Origin: RGIG5327 sp045612485
GTDB taxonomy: Bacteria > Verrucomicrobiota > Lentisphaeria > Victivallales > UBA1829
Direction of reading: 5' to 3'
Assembly: GCA_045612485.1 (NCBI GenBank)
Contig: JAZKZE010000144.1
Location: 1 to 27,882 of the forward strand
DNA length: 27,882 nucleotides
Every line of letters begins with the position of its first letter. Position 1 is the first letter of the stretch. The notes beneath the pieces were generated by a model. It ran no database searches. It was given only the letters and a program-made list of their open reading frames with translations, and had not been told where the DNA came from. Made by a program: the position numbers and the translations under genes. Shown here in pieces: positions 17,071 to 25,003 of this stretch.

Positions 17071-18261
17071 TTATTTTTCATCCCATGCGGTATTGCCCAT
17101 AAAGCCTTCATTGAAAAATACAGGCTTATACCCGGCTTCCACAATGGTCTTGATGGCAAGTTCGATACGGTCAAGATGGTCGGGCAGATAGTTGCAATAG
17201 TAGGGGAATGTATATTGTTCATGTGTGCCGAGATTCACAAATTCCGCACCGGATTCTTCGTTGGCAGCAAGGCAACTTTTTACTTTGCCTTCGATCTGAT
17301 CCAGGGGAACAAGGTTGCAGGTGGCTGCGCCGCCGCCTCTGATCACAAGTCCCATAAGGGGATCATAGTATCCCTTGTGTTTGGCAAGATAGCTCTTTTC
17401 TTCGTGCTGTTCATAATAAAGGGCAAAACCTTCCAGATCATCTCTTTCTTTGAAGAATTCCCGGGAGGGAAGTTTGCTCATATCCCCGCCTTTCATACGG
17501 GCGGCAAGGCTGGGGCCGCCCATAACGGTAGGACGCAGGATGGGAGTATAGCTGGTAACTCCTCTTTTCACACATTCCTGTGCCACGGTGGGGTGGATAT
17601 TGCCCCAGTGGATAACGGCGGGGGCGATATAGGATTCCTCACCGGCAAAACGCACGATCTCATTATACACATCATCCCAGTCCTTACCGAACTCTTCCGG
17701 ACTGCTTTCCAGATAGGGGCGGTCAGGAAATTCGCTTTTGGAGTGAAAGGAGAATTTCAGCCAATCGGAATTGTCGATAAATTCCTGTTTCCAGATATCA
17801 GGCATCTGATCCAGAGAGAAAGATTTATCGTGATCGTTGTAATAAAAACAGTTGAGAGTAACTTTCAATCCATATTTATCATGGATCTTTTTCAACCCTT
17901 TGAGATAGAAATGGTCAAAGGCACTTTTGGGACGTTCCTTTGCAAGATCGGTGAAGAGGAATACATTATCATCAATAAAGGAATTGTAACGTTTGAAGGA
18001 TTTTTTATCCCAGACGACCGTGATTTCCTGTGTATATTTCCCGAAAGGTGTCATTTCGCTTACGGTAATATTATTGATTTTTTCAGTAAGTACGACCTCT
18101 TTGAAAAAACGTCTGCCAACCATTTCTGCAGGCTCGCCATTGACTTTCACAGGTCTTCCGCTTCCCAAACCTTCCAGAAGAACAGTCAAAGACTTTTCTG
18201 TTTCAGTACCGTGATTGTGATTCAGGATCGCACCCTGACGGATGTTGGTGATCTCTACCAT
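17071..18261 (-). CDS. Tandem paralogue A (operon-leading): polysaccharide-deacetylase-like
   Basis: This 396-residue protein leads the five-gene operon. I chose the second ATG (18261), because the upstream ATG at 18267 abuts GGAG with no spacing, while 18261 has six bases of spacing and gives MVEITNIRQ, aligning with MIEITNIRQ of the other copies. Motifs are IDDNVFLFTDL, LNCFYYNDHD, FSFHSKSEFP, VIHWGNIHPT and THEQY (Thr in place of Ser). IDDN is shared with the detached fifth member at 26149, whereas B, C and D have IDDH. A predicted beta-sandwich occupies residues 1 to about 90, and no signal peptide is seen. The divergent AraC-type gene probably controls this operon. Confidence 0.86.
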   Translation of the reverse strand: MVEITNIRQGAILNHNHGTETEKSLTVLLEGLGSGRPVKVNGEPAEMVGRRFFKEVVLTEKINNITVSEMTPFGKYTQEITVVWDKKSFKRYNSFIDDNVFLFTDLAKERPKSAFDHFYLKGLKKIHDKYGLKVTLNCFYYNDHDKSFSLDQMPDIWKQEFIDNSDWLKFSFHSKSEFPDRPYLESSPEEFGKDWDDVYNEIVRFAGEESYIAPAVIHWGNIHPTVAQECVKRGVTSYTPILRPTVMGGPSLAARMKGGDMSKLPSREFFKERDDLEGFALYYEQHEEKSYLAKHKGYYDPLMGLVIRGGGAATCNLVPLDQIEGKVKSCLAANEESGAEFVNLGTHEQYTFPYYCNYLPDHLDRIELAIKTIVEAGYKPVFFNEGFMGNTAWDEK

Positions 18262-18315
18262 TTTCATCTCCTTTTTTTAAAAACGAAAAATCATAAATAA
18301 TTTTCATACTATAAA

Positions 18316-18344
18316 ACTATACTTGAACTTTTTGTAAATTGCAA
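18316..18344 (-). promoter_or_regulatory. Promoter of the five-gene operon
   Basis: On the minus strand, TTGCAA (18344-18339) and TATAGT (18321-18316) are 17 bases apart, about 50 bases upstream of the copy A start. It overlaps the plus-strand promoter candidate of the AraC-type gene, so a regulator bound here could affect both. Confidence 0.5.
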
Positions 18345-18352
18345 TATATTAT
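18323..18352 (+). promoter_or_regulatory. Promoter of the AraC-type regulator
   Basis: TTGAAC (18323-18328) and TATTAT (18347-18352) are 18 bases apart on the plus strand, about 65 bases before the ATG at 18417. The element lies face to face with the minus-strand promoter 18316-18344. Confidence 0.45.
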
Positions 18353-18416
18353 TATAGCATTTTTGAGCCAAATAAAAGCATTTTATCCATTTTTTACATA
18401 AAAATACGGAAAAAGT

Positions 18417-19277
18417 ATGAAAATAGAAGAAAAACTCTATACGGAAAGATTTGTACACTCCCTGGTACCGTATAAAACTGATGAGGAAAATATCTTCATC
18501 CAGTACTATTTTGACTCTCTCTGGCGTGGTGGCTATCAGACAAGTTCCAGTACAGAAAACCCCCATTCCATCTTTTCCCTTGTTACCGGCGGAGATGTAA
18601 TCTGTACCGATCCGGATGGGAAAGTATTGCACATTCCGGAAAATACTCTTTATGTCATTACCGTAGCGAAAAAAGACTATTTCTATAAAGTGCCGAAAAA
18701 CTATTTCTGGCAGAGAAAAAGCGTCCGTTTCCGCAGAAATGCTCTTTTTGATCTTCTGGCGAATCATTTTTTTCAGAAGGATCACCTTGTTATCCCGCTG
18801 AAAAATCCGGAAAAGATTGGAATGATCATGGATGAATTTAAAAATATTCTGGAAAAAGATCCTATGGCTACGTCAGAAATAAGCGGAGTTTTCATGCGGA
18901 TGCTTTGCGAGATCCGTTCCCAGCAGGATCTTCAGCACATTCCGGAAGCCCTGCGCAATGCTTTGGATCATATCCAGCTTCATTATAAAGATCCCGCCTT
19001 ATCCCGGCAGGAGATCGCCTCCGCCGCCGGAATAAGTACAAGGACTCTCAACAGATTTTTTATGGAATACAGAAAAGACACTCCCGGAAACATTGTAAGT
19101 TCCCTGCGTCTGGAATATGCCCGGAATCTGCTGGAACGCTCCCATCTTACTGTGAAAGAGATCGCAGAAGAAAGCGGGTTCCGCAGTGCCAACTTTCTCA
19201 CAAGGTGTTTCCGTCAGCGGTACGATATTCCTCCGCTGGAATACCGCCGGAAACACTTTACCGGCGGCAAACTGTGA
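18417..19277 (+). CDS. AraC-family transcriptional regulator
   Basis: This 286-residue regulator has a C-terminal double helix-turn-helix domain at about 180-280: LSRQEIASAAGISTRTLNRFF (about 195-215) and LTVKEIAEESGFRSANFLTRCF (about 244-265), then the family ending PPLEYRR. The N-terminal 120 residues are beta-rich and resemble the cupin-like ligand-sensing part of sugar-responsive members. It is divergent from the four-paralogue operon across 155 bases with overlapping promoter candidates, so it most likely controls that operon in response to a carbohydrate ligand; the ligand is unknown. The ribosome binding site is weak (GGAAAAAG). Its stop is nine bases from the stop of the convergent PHP-domain gene. 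Confidence 0.92.
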   Translation: MKIEEKLYTERFVHSLVPYKTDEENIFIQYYFDSLWRGGYQTSSSTENPHSIFSLVTGGDVICTDPDGKVLHIPENTLYVITVAKKDYFYKVPKNYFWQRKSVRFRRNALFDLLANHFFQKDHLVIPLKNPEKIGMIMDEFKNILEKDPMATSEISGVFMRMLCEIRSQQDLQHIPEALRNALDHIQLHYKDPALSRQEIASAAGISTRTLNRFFMEYRKDTPGNIVSSLRLEYARNLLERSHLTVKEIAEESGFRSANFLTRCFRQRYDIPPLEYRRKHFTGGKL

Positions 19278-19286
19278 AAAATATTC

Positions 19287-20699
19287 TTATCCCCAGAACT
19301 CTTTTTCCAGTTCCGCAAACTCTTTGTGAAGAGTGGCAAAACCTTCTTTATCCGGGCTGAAGACAAGTTTTTTCATCTCTTCCACGCCGTCAAGTCTTTC
19401 TTTATAAGGACGGTGGATGAAGGATTCATACTGGGGATCCATATCCCCTGTGGCAAGAGCTTTGAAAAGAAGATCCGCTTCCTTTCTTCTCAACATATCA
19501 TGTTTCTCAAAATAATTTTCCCGCAGGAAGTGATAGAATGTGACCCAGGATAACGGCCCTGTGGTACGGGGAAATTCGCCGGCAAGGAAACTGACCGCCA
19601 CATTCTGTCCGGCAAGAAGAGCATTTTTCAGACTGGAAAACTCATTTTTCCCGGCAAAGATCACGGTCTGGTTCTTTGCGATTCCTTCCATCCCGTGGGC
19701 ATCAGTATTACCCATGGCAGGGAAATACTGACCCGCTTTCAGGCAGAGATCCATATACATGGCATGACTTTCATCCGCATTGCGTTTCCCGTCGCCAAAG
19801 ACTTCAATAGCATCAAAAAGATGGTTTTCCAATACATAATCCCGGATGGCAGGAGGCAGGAAAAGTCTGCTGTTGGGCCGCCAGAAAGGATGACAGAACA
19901 CATTCACTCCGCCCGCTTCATGCACAAGATCATGAACCACATGATAATTTGCCGCAAGGTGCCGCATGAAATGATCTTTATAGGCAGGAACTTTTGCAAG
20001 ATAATGGTTATAGATGGCATCATACTCTTTCTGTCCTTTAAAAAGCCGCCAGGAGATCCCTTTATCGCCGCCGAAATTCAGATTGTGGATGGTATGCAGA
20101 TCAGGCAGATGCACTTCTTCTGAAGGATAAACCTGAAAGGAAGCACCGCACTGCTGAATAAAATCCATTGCTTTCAGGGAGGGGAAATGCTGTTTGTGAT
20201 CGGCAATCCCGATAAAATCCATCCCCCTGGAACAGTTTACTGCCGCATAATATTCCGGACTCAGATACTCTTTCTGATGACAGCATCCGGAAAAACCGCT
20301 GTGCAAATGGGTATCCCCTTTGAAAGGACGCAGAGAAAGATATTTTTCCGGCATGGAATAGACACGGAATTCCGTAAGCACCCGCTCCCCCATGCGTACC
20401 CGGAAGGTATTTTCCCCCTCCCCTGCAAAAGGATAGGTAAAACGCAAAACCCCGTTTTCATCTATGGAAGCATTTTTAATATCTTCAAATGGTGGTCTTC
20501 CCATATCAAACTGATTGCCGCAGGTATAGCCGGGAAGCTCTTCATTGGTGAAAAGACCGTCCGCTCTTACACTGTCAACAACGATCTCCCCCTTGAAATT
20601 CCGCAAATCCGAATGGGGAAATTTTCCCCTGACCATAATTTCCTGCACTTTATCTGTTGCAACGATACGGGGGGAAATGTAATAAAGATCTTCTTTCAT
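19287..20699 (-). CDS. PHP-domain metallohydrolase, CehA/McbA-like
   Basis: This 470-residue protein has about 120 N-terminal residues of predicted beta-sandwich and then a PHP domain. Metal ligands are visible in order: GDTHLHSG (His131, His133), IADH (Asp167, His168), SEEVHLPDLHTIH (Glu195, His205), VFCHPFW (His270) and GNTDAHG (Asp333, His335). Proteins of this type hydrolyse phosphoester or other ester bonds using two or three metal ions; the substrate cannot be read from sequence. No signal peptide is seen. AGAGG lies eight bases before the ATG. It follows the MATE gene on the same strand after 83 bases, with a promoter candidate of its own, and converges with the AraC-type gene. Confidence 0.85.
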   Translation of the reverse strand: MKEDLYYISPRIVATDKVQEIMVRGKFPHSDLRNFKGEIVVDSVRADGLFTNEELPGYTCGNQFDMGRPPFEDIKNASIDENGVLRFTYPFAGEGENTFRVRMGERVLTEFRVYSMPEKYLSLRPFKGDTHLHSGFSGCCHQKEYLSPEYYAAVNCSRGMDFIGIADHKQHFPSLKAMDFIQQCGASFQVYPSEEVHLPDLHTIHNLNFGGDKGISWRLFKGQKEYDAIYNHYLAKVPAYKDHFMRHLAANYHVVHDLVHEAGGVNVFCHPFWRPNSRLFLPPAIRDYVLENHLFDAIEVFGDGKRNADESHAMYMDLCLKAGQYFPAMGNTDAHGMEGIAKNQTVIFAGKNEFSSLKNALLAGQNVAVSFLAGEFPRTTGPLSWVTFYHFLRENYFEKHDMLRRKEADLLFKALATGDMDPQYESFIHRPYKERLDGVEEMKKLVFSPDKEGFATLHKEFAELEKEFWG

Positions 20700-20738
20700 A
20701 TTCAGCCTCTCTTTCAGGATTGATATCGTTTATGATAC

Positions 20739-20766
20739 AATATATCCCGAAAGCAAGGTTTTACAA
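20739..20766 (-). promoter_or_regulatory. Candidate promoter of the PHP-domain gene
   Basis: On the minus strand, TTGTAA (20766-20761) and TATATT (20744-20739) are 16 bases apart, about 40 bases before the ATG at 20699. Spacing is one base short of ideal, so the call is tentative. Confidence 0.35.
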
Positions 20767-20782
20767 CAAAGAAAATGAGATT

Positions 20783-22216
20783 TCAGGATCTTTTTTTCAG
20801 GAAAGGAAGCATATCCTGCCAGATATGTTTCCCATCATAAGTTTTTCCATCTTCTTCCGGAAGATTTTTTACCAGACCTGACGCCAGATACATACCGGTA
20901 AAACCGGCAAGTATATCCGCCGCAAAACGCGCCCAGAATAACCCTTCCAGATTGTTGAAATACAAAGCAATAAAGGAGAATGGCAGCAAAAGACCGATCA
21001 TACGGAACCCATTGAGATAGGCAGAAATCCGGGGATGCCCGCAACCGGTAAAGAAAAATCCTGAATATCTGTGGATCTCTGTAGCCCAGAATCCCCAGGG
21101 AATGATCCGCATACAAGTTGCCATGATCTTCCGTACCTCCGGGTCGGGAGAAAACTGTTTTACAAGCAGATCAGCAAGGAAGAAATAAATAACCGCCATC
21201 ACCAGAAGGAAAAAGAAGGCAAAAAGGAAGGAAAAACGCTTGCACTCTCTGATCCTGCCGTAAAGTCTTGCCCCGAAATTCTGCCCCACCATAGGCATAA
21301 GGGAGATCCCCAACGCCATGGGGAACACAAAGGCAAGCATTTCCAGTCTTGCCGCCGCTGCCGTCGCCGCAACCGCCGCATCCCCGAACTTTGCCGTGAT
21401 CCAGGTAATGACAAAAGACCCCAGCGGCATCATCAGCATCCCCAGAGAGGAGGGAATGGCATATTTGATGATAAGGAGCCACGCCTTTTCCATAATTTTC
21501 CATGCAGGAACTTTCAAAACAAACAACCCCTTGTGATGAAGCACAGTCAGAGCCACCGCAGCAGAACACGCCTGGGCGACCACTGTGGCAAGTGCAGCCC
21601 CCTTCATCCCCATTGCCGGAACAGGACCCATACCGAAAATAAAGAGGGGGTCAAGAATGGTATTGAGGACAAGCCCCGCCACCATAAGAGTACTGGCAGT
21701 CCGGGAATAACCGGAAGAGATGAGAAGGTCATTGCCGGTCAGCCCCACAAAGGCGGTCACACATCCCAGGAACCATATATCCATATACTCCTTTGCCAGC
21801 GGCAGTGCAGCATCGGAAGCATTCATCAGCCGGATAAGGTACTCAGACACAAAAAGTCCGCATATTCCGGCAACAAGGGAGATCACGGTAATAAGAGCGA
21901 TACCGGAAAAGATAAGATTGGTTGCCTTTGTCTGCTTCCCTCCCCCCAGACTCTGGGCGGAAGTAGCCATTACCCCAATAGTAAGTCCCCGGAAAAAACA
22001 TCCCACAAGCATGATGATGGGCATAGTGAATCCCATTGCCGCCATGGGGATCTTTCCCAGATTGCCGACGAAGTAGGTATCCACGATATTGTAACCGGAC
22101 ATGGCAAGAGTCCCGGCAAGCATGGCAAAACCGGTTTTCAGCATTGTACCGCCGATGGAACCTCTTGTGTAATTACTTTTTGCTTTTTTAGTGTCTGCTG
22201 TCATTTTTTTACTCAT
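20783..22216 (-). CDS. MATE-family multidrug/metabolite efflux protein
   Basis: This 477-residue inner-membrane protein has about 12 hydrophobic segments in two homologous halves, typical of MATE antiporters that expel organic cations or other compounds using Na+ or H+ gradients. Family features are GGTMLKTGFAMLAGTLAMSG at the start, the N-terminal-half segment NIVDTYFVGNLG, and in the second half IKYAIPSSLGMLMMPLGSFV and MPMVGQNFGARLYGR. The ATG at 22216 shares its A with the helicase TGA stop (TGATG), implying translational coupling; a TTG at 22219 is a less likely start. The substrate is unknown. Pairing with a helicase is probably positional only. Confidence 0.9.
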   Translation of the reverse strand: MSKKMTADTKKAKSNYTRGSIGGTMLKTGFAMLAGTLAMSGYNIVDTYFVGNLGKIPMAAMGFTMPIIMLVGCFFRGLTIGVMATSAQSLGGGKQTKATNLIFSGIALITVISLVAGICGLFVSEYLIRLMNASDAALPLAKEYMDIWFLGCVTAFVGLTGNDLLISSGYSRTASTLMVAGLVLNTILDPLFIFGMGPVPAMGMKGAALATVVAQACSAAVALTVLHHKGLFVLKVPAWKIMEKAWLLIIKYAIPSSLGMLMMPLGSFVITWITAKFGDAAVAATAAAARLEMLAFVFPMALGISLMPMVGQNFGARLYGRIRECKRFSFLFAFFFLLVMAVIYFFLADLLVKQFSPDPEVRKIMATCMRIIPWGFWATEIHRYSGFFFTGCGHPRISAYLNGFRMIGLLLPFSFIALYFNNLEGLFWARFAADILAGFTGMYLASGLVKNLPEEDGKTYDGKHIWQDMLPFLKKRS

Positions 22217-24264
22217 CAATCGTCATCATAATCGTTAAGCTGACTGTCAAAATAATCTATAAAAGCATCCCGAACCTCGTCTGCTCCCATAGGTTTGAGA
22301 AAATCACCGTAATCCGGGTGTTCCGTTTCTTCAGGCAATTCACCTAAAAATTCTGAAGGCCGTTCCCGGACATATTCATGAAATTTGAACCTTTTCTTGG
22401 CAAAGGTGATAAGAAGTTCCTGCCTTGCCCTTGTGATCGCCACATAGAAAAGTCTTCTTTCCTCTTCCAGCCCCCCCTCCCCCAATGCCCGTTCATGGGG
22501 GAAAGTATTGTGTTCCAGTCCTACAAGAAATACCACAGGAAATTCCAGACCTTTGCTGGCGTGAACGGTGGAAAGGATGGGGCCATCATAATCATCCGAA
22601 TCATCGGTTCTGTCCGAATCATCCAGAAGGGAATAGGATTCAAGGAAGTCGTTAAGCGTACACTTTCCTTCCAGTTTTCTTTCATACAATCCCATAAAAG
22701 TAAGGAATTCAAACACGTTTTCCTGCCGTTTTTCCGCTTCTTTCATATCTTTATAGATCTTCTGCATTCCGGTAAGATACCCGATCTCCATAAGATATTC
22801 CCTTGCAATAACGGCTATGGGAGTCCCTTCCGGCTCAGCAAAAAGGGCTTTGTATTTATTGACGATCTCTGTAAAATTCCGTACAGAGGAAGCCGCCGCT
22901 GAAGAAAGTTTTTTCCGGCAGTCGTCCCTTTCCATACAAGCAAGAATACAGCTTTTTTCCTCTTTCTGCATCTCCCGTAAAGTGAGAACCGCTTTATCTC
23001 CCAATCCTCTGGGGGGAACAGATAAAACACGCAAAAGACTCTGGTCATCACGGGGATTGACGATAAGTTTAAGGTAACTTGCCGCATCCTTCACCTCTTT
23101 TCGCTGAAGGAACTCCTGACCGCCGATGATTTTCGGACGTATCCCCCGGCGCTTCATCTCCAGTTCAAAAGACCGGGAAAGATGGTTGGAACGGTAAAGG
23201 ACGGCAAAATCACTGTAATTCATATCCGGATTCATTGCCCGCATATTTTCAATGGTATCCACAATAAATTTTGCCTCTTCATCGCCGTTTTCCACAGCAA
23301 AGACCTTTACACTCTCCCCCTCCCCCTTCGCCGACCAGAGATTCTTGTCATATCTTGTGCCATTCTGACCGATCACCGCATTTGCCGCACGGAGAATGGC
23401 ATTGGTGGAACGGTAATTCTGTTCCAGTTTGACCTCTTTTGCGCCGGGAAAATACCGGGGGAATTCAAGGATATTGGCTACTTCCGCACCACGCCAGGAA
23501 TAAATACTCTGATCATCGTCCCCCACGACACAGAGATTCATTTTCTCTCCGGCAAGTTTCTGAATGATAAGGAACTGGGCTGTATTGGTATCCTGATATT
23601 CGTCGATAAGAAGATAGTGATAGATATTCTGCCATTTTTCCAGTGCTTCCGGATGTTCCTCAAAGATCTTCAACGTAAGGAGCAATATATCATCGAAGTC
23701 CAGAGTATTCTGCAATTCCAGCATCTTCTGGTAACGCTCATAGACCCTTGCCATATCTTCATCCCGGGAATAATCCGGAGCTTCTCTTAACGCATCCTCC
23801 GGGAACTTCAGACGGTTTTTCATCCGGCTTATATACCCCAGGATCTCCGGAGTGGCAAGTTCATCTTTGGCATACCCCAATTCCGCTGCCGCCTGACGGA
23901 TCAGACTGGACTGGTCGGAATCATCCGCAATACTGAAAGAAGAGTTGTAATGTCCCGCAAGGTGGATCTCTTTACGCAATACCCGTACGCAGAAGGAGTG
24001 GAATGTTCCCAGCGTCACTTTGGAAGCAAGACGGGGATCAATAAGGGAGTTGAGTCTTTCCCGCATCTCCTTTGCCGCCTTGTTGGTAAAGGTCACCCCC
24101 AGAATGGAGGAAGGAGCGATCCCCTGCTCGATCATATAGGCAATACGGCAGGTAATGACCTTGGTCTTTCCCGTACCGGCTCCGGCAAGTACCAGAAGCG
24201 GGCCGTCAATAGTCGTGGCGGCATCTTTCTGCTCGGGATTCAGAGATTCAATAACAGAGGACAT
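22216..24264 (-). CDS. UvrD/PcrA/Rep-like superfamily 1 DNA helicase
   Basis: This 682-residue 3'-5' DNA helicase carries the complete SF1A motif set: LNPEQKDA (Q-motif), AGAGTGKT (Walker A, about 27-34), TFTNKAAKEM (Ia), DEYQDTN (II), GDDDQSIYSWRGA (III), QNYRSTN (IV), VHASKGLEFPVVFLVGLE (V) and RRLFYVAITRAR (VI). Such helicases unwind DNA in repair and at stalled forks. The sequence alone does not separate UvrD, PcrA and Rep, although the short acidic C-terminus is nearest Rep-like forms. I start at ATG 24264, with GGAG about eight bases upstream and a match to family N-termini; the longer frame to 24303 adds an unlikely Phe/Pro-rich stretch. It lies 83 bases after the IMP cyclohydrolase stop. 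Confidence 0.92.
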   Translation of the reverse strand: MSSVIESLNPEQKDAATTIDGPLLVLAGAGTGKTKVITCRIAYMIEQGIAPSSILGVTFTNKAAKEMRERLNSLIDPRLASKVTLGTFHSFCVRVLRKEIHLAGHYNSSFSIADDSDQSSLIRQAAAELGYAKDELATPEILGYISRMKNRLKFPEDALREAPDYSRDEDMARVYERYQKMLELQNTLDFDDILLLTLKIFEEHPEALEKWQNIYHYLLIDEYQDTNTAQFLIIQKLAGEKMNLCVVGDDDQSIYSWRGAEVANILEFPRYFPGAKEVKLEQNYRSTNAILRAANAVIGQNGTRYDKNLWSAKGEGESVKVFAVENGDEEAKFIVDTIENMRAMNPDMNYSDFAVLYRSNHLSRSFELEMKRRGIRPKIIGGQEFLQRKEVKDAASYLKLIVNPRDDQSLLRVLSVPPRGLGDKAVLTLREMQKEEKSCILACMERDDCRKKLSSAAASSVRNFTEIVNKYKALFAEPEGTPIAVIAREYLMEIGYLTGMQKIYKDMKEAEKRQENVFEFLTFMGLYERKLEGKCTLNDFLESYSLLDDSDRTDDSDDYDGPILSTVHASKGLEFPVVFLVGLEHNTFPHERALGEGGLEEERRLFYVAITRARQELLITFAKKRFKFHEYVRERPSEFLGELPEETEHPDYGDFLKPMGADEVRDAFIDYFDSQLNDYDDD

Positions 24265-24347
24265 GAAAAAACTCCGGAAATAAAAGGGAAAAGGAAAGAA
24301 CACCCAATGGATGATCTTTCCCTGAATATTATCGGATAAGACTCTTT

Positions 24348-24989
24348 TTACAGAGCAGCATCTTCCACAGCGTAATCAAAATCGCTTCCGTTCCAGAGAG
24401 CGGCAGCGGCAGTCACCGGCTTTTCAAAATCGGCAAAAACGCCTTTACCGATCATGTAGGAAGTAATATCTTCTGCGGTTGCAGCAGAAAATGCTTCATC
24501 TACATTCTGAAGGGCGGGAGCATTTTTTTCATAGGTGGAAAGATAATAGATCTTGCCGGGTTCCAGATCAATGGAACGGACAAGAAGAGCGTCTTTCCGG
24601 ACGATCCCCATCATGGCAATGCCTTTTGCCGCATCAACTGCGGCAGCGATACGGGGGGTATCCAGAGAGTCTTTTTCATAATCCATTGCCATAAGTCCCA
24701 GGGCAAAAGCATCTCTCAGATTCATGCCGGAGATGACCTTTTCAATGATGGGATCGGTCTGGGAGCCGTTGGTGGCAAGAGCGATGCTTCCGCAGAGACG
24801 GACGCAATTATAGGCAATATAGGGATTTTTGGCAAGGTCGGCTTCATGACCGGCTCTGGGCAGGATGGAGATGGTCTTGCCGGTGATCTTTGCGGTACGG
24901 TTGGGGAAAGAACGGGAGGAAACACGATAGGCGGCAGTTACTTTTCCGTCAGGAGTCATCCCGGCTGCAACGATTCTTCCGATATACAT
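24348..24989 (-). CDS. purO: IMP cyclohydrolase, archaeal PurO-like
   Basis: This 213-residue protein matches the PurO-type IMP cyclohydrolase family (Pfam IMP_cyclohyd), which closes the ring of FAICAR to form IMP, the last step of purine synthesis. Most bacteria use the C-terminal-unrelated PurH for this. Recognisable parts are MYIGRIVAAGMTPDGKVTAA, YRVSSRSFPNR, the YIAYNC segment and the ATNGSQTDPI stretch. The length fits the archaeal enzyme (about 200 residues). AAAGGA lies eight bases before the ATG. It begins 14 bases after the hisG stop, so the two are cotranscribed. The link is sensible: histidine synthesis releases AICAR, which is recycled to IMP. The formyltransferase step is not in the window. 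The symbol is by family resemblance. Confidence 0.85.
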   Translation of the reverse strand: MYIGRIVAAGMTPDGKVTAAYRVSSRSFPNRTAKITGKTISILPRAGHEADLAKNPYIAYNCVRLCGSIALATNGSQTDPIIEKVISGMNLRDAFALGLMAMDYEKDSLDTPRIAAAVDAAKGIAMMGIVRKDALLVRSIDLEPGKIYYLSTYEKNAPALQNVDEAFSAATAEDITSYMIGKGVFADFEKPVTAAAALWNGSDFDYAVEDAAL

Positions 24990-25003
24990 TTTGATCCTTT
25001 CTC

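Noticed and set aside
13274..18300. Long plus-strand frames opposite the four paralogues and the oxidoreductase
   Set aside because: They repeat with the paralogues because they are their antisense. The minus-strand genes have conserved motifs, good ribosome binding sites and regular spacing.
21071..22231. A 386-codon plus-strand frame opposite the MATE gene
   Set aside because: Its Ser/His/Lys/Gly-rich composition has no domain, and the opposite strand encodes an unmistakable membrane transporter.
24265..24347. Possible terminator between the purO-like gene and the helicase gene
   Set aside because: GGGAAAG and CTTTCC can pair across a 17-base loop on the minus strand, but the stem is short and the following T-run is broken by C, so read-through to the helicase is as likely.
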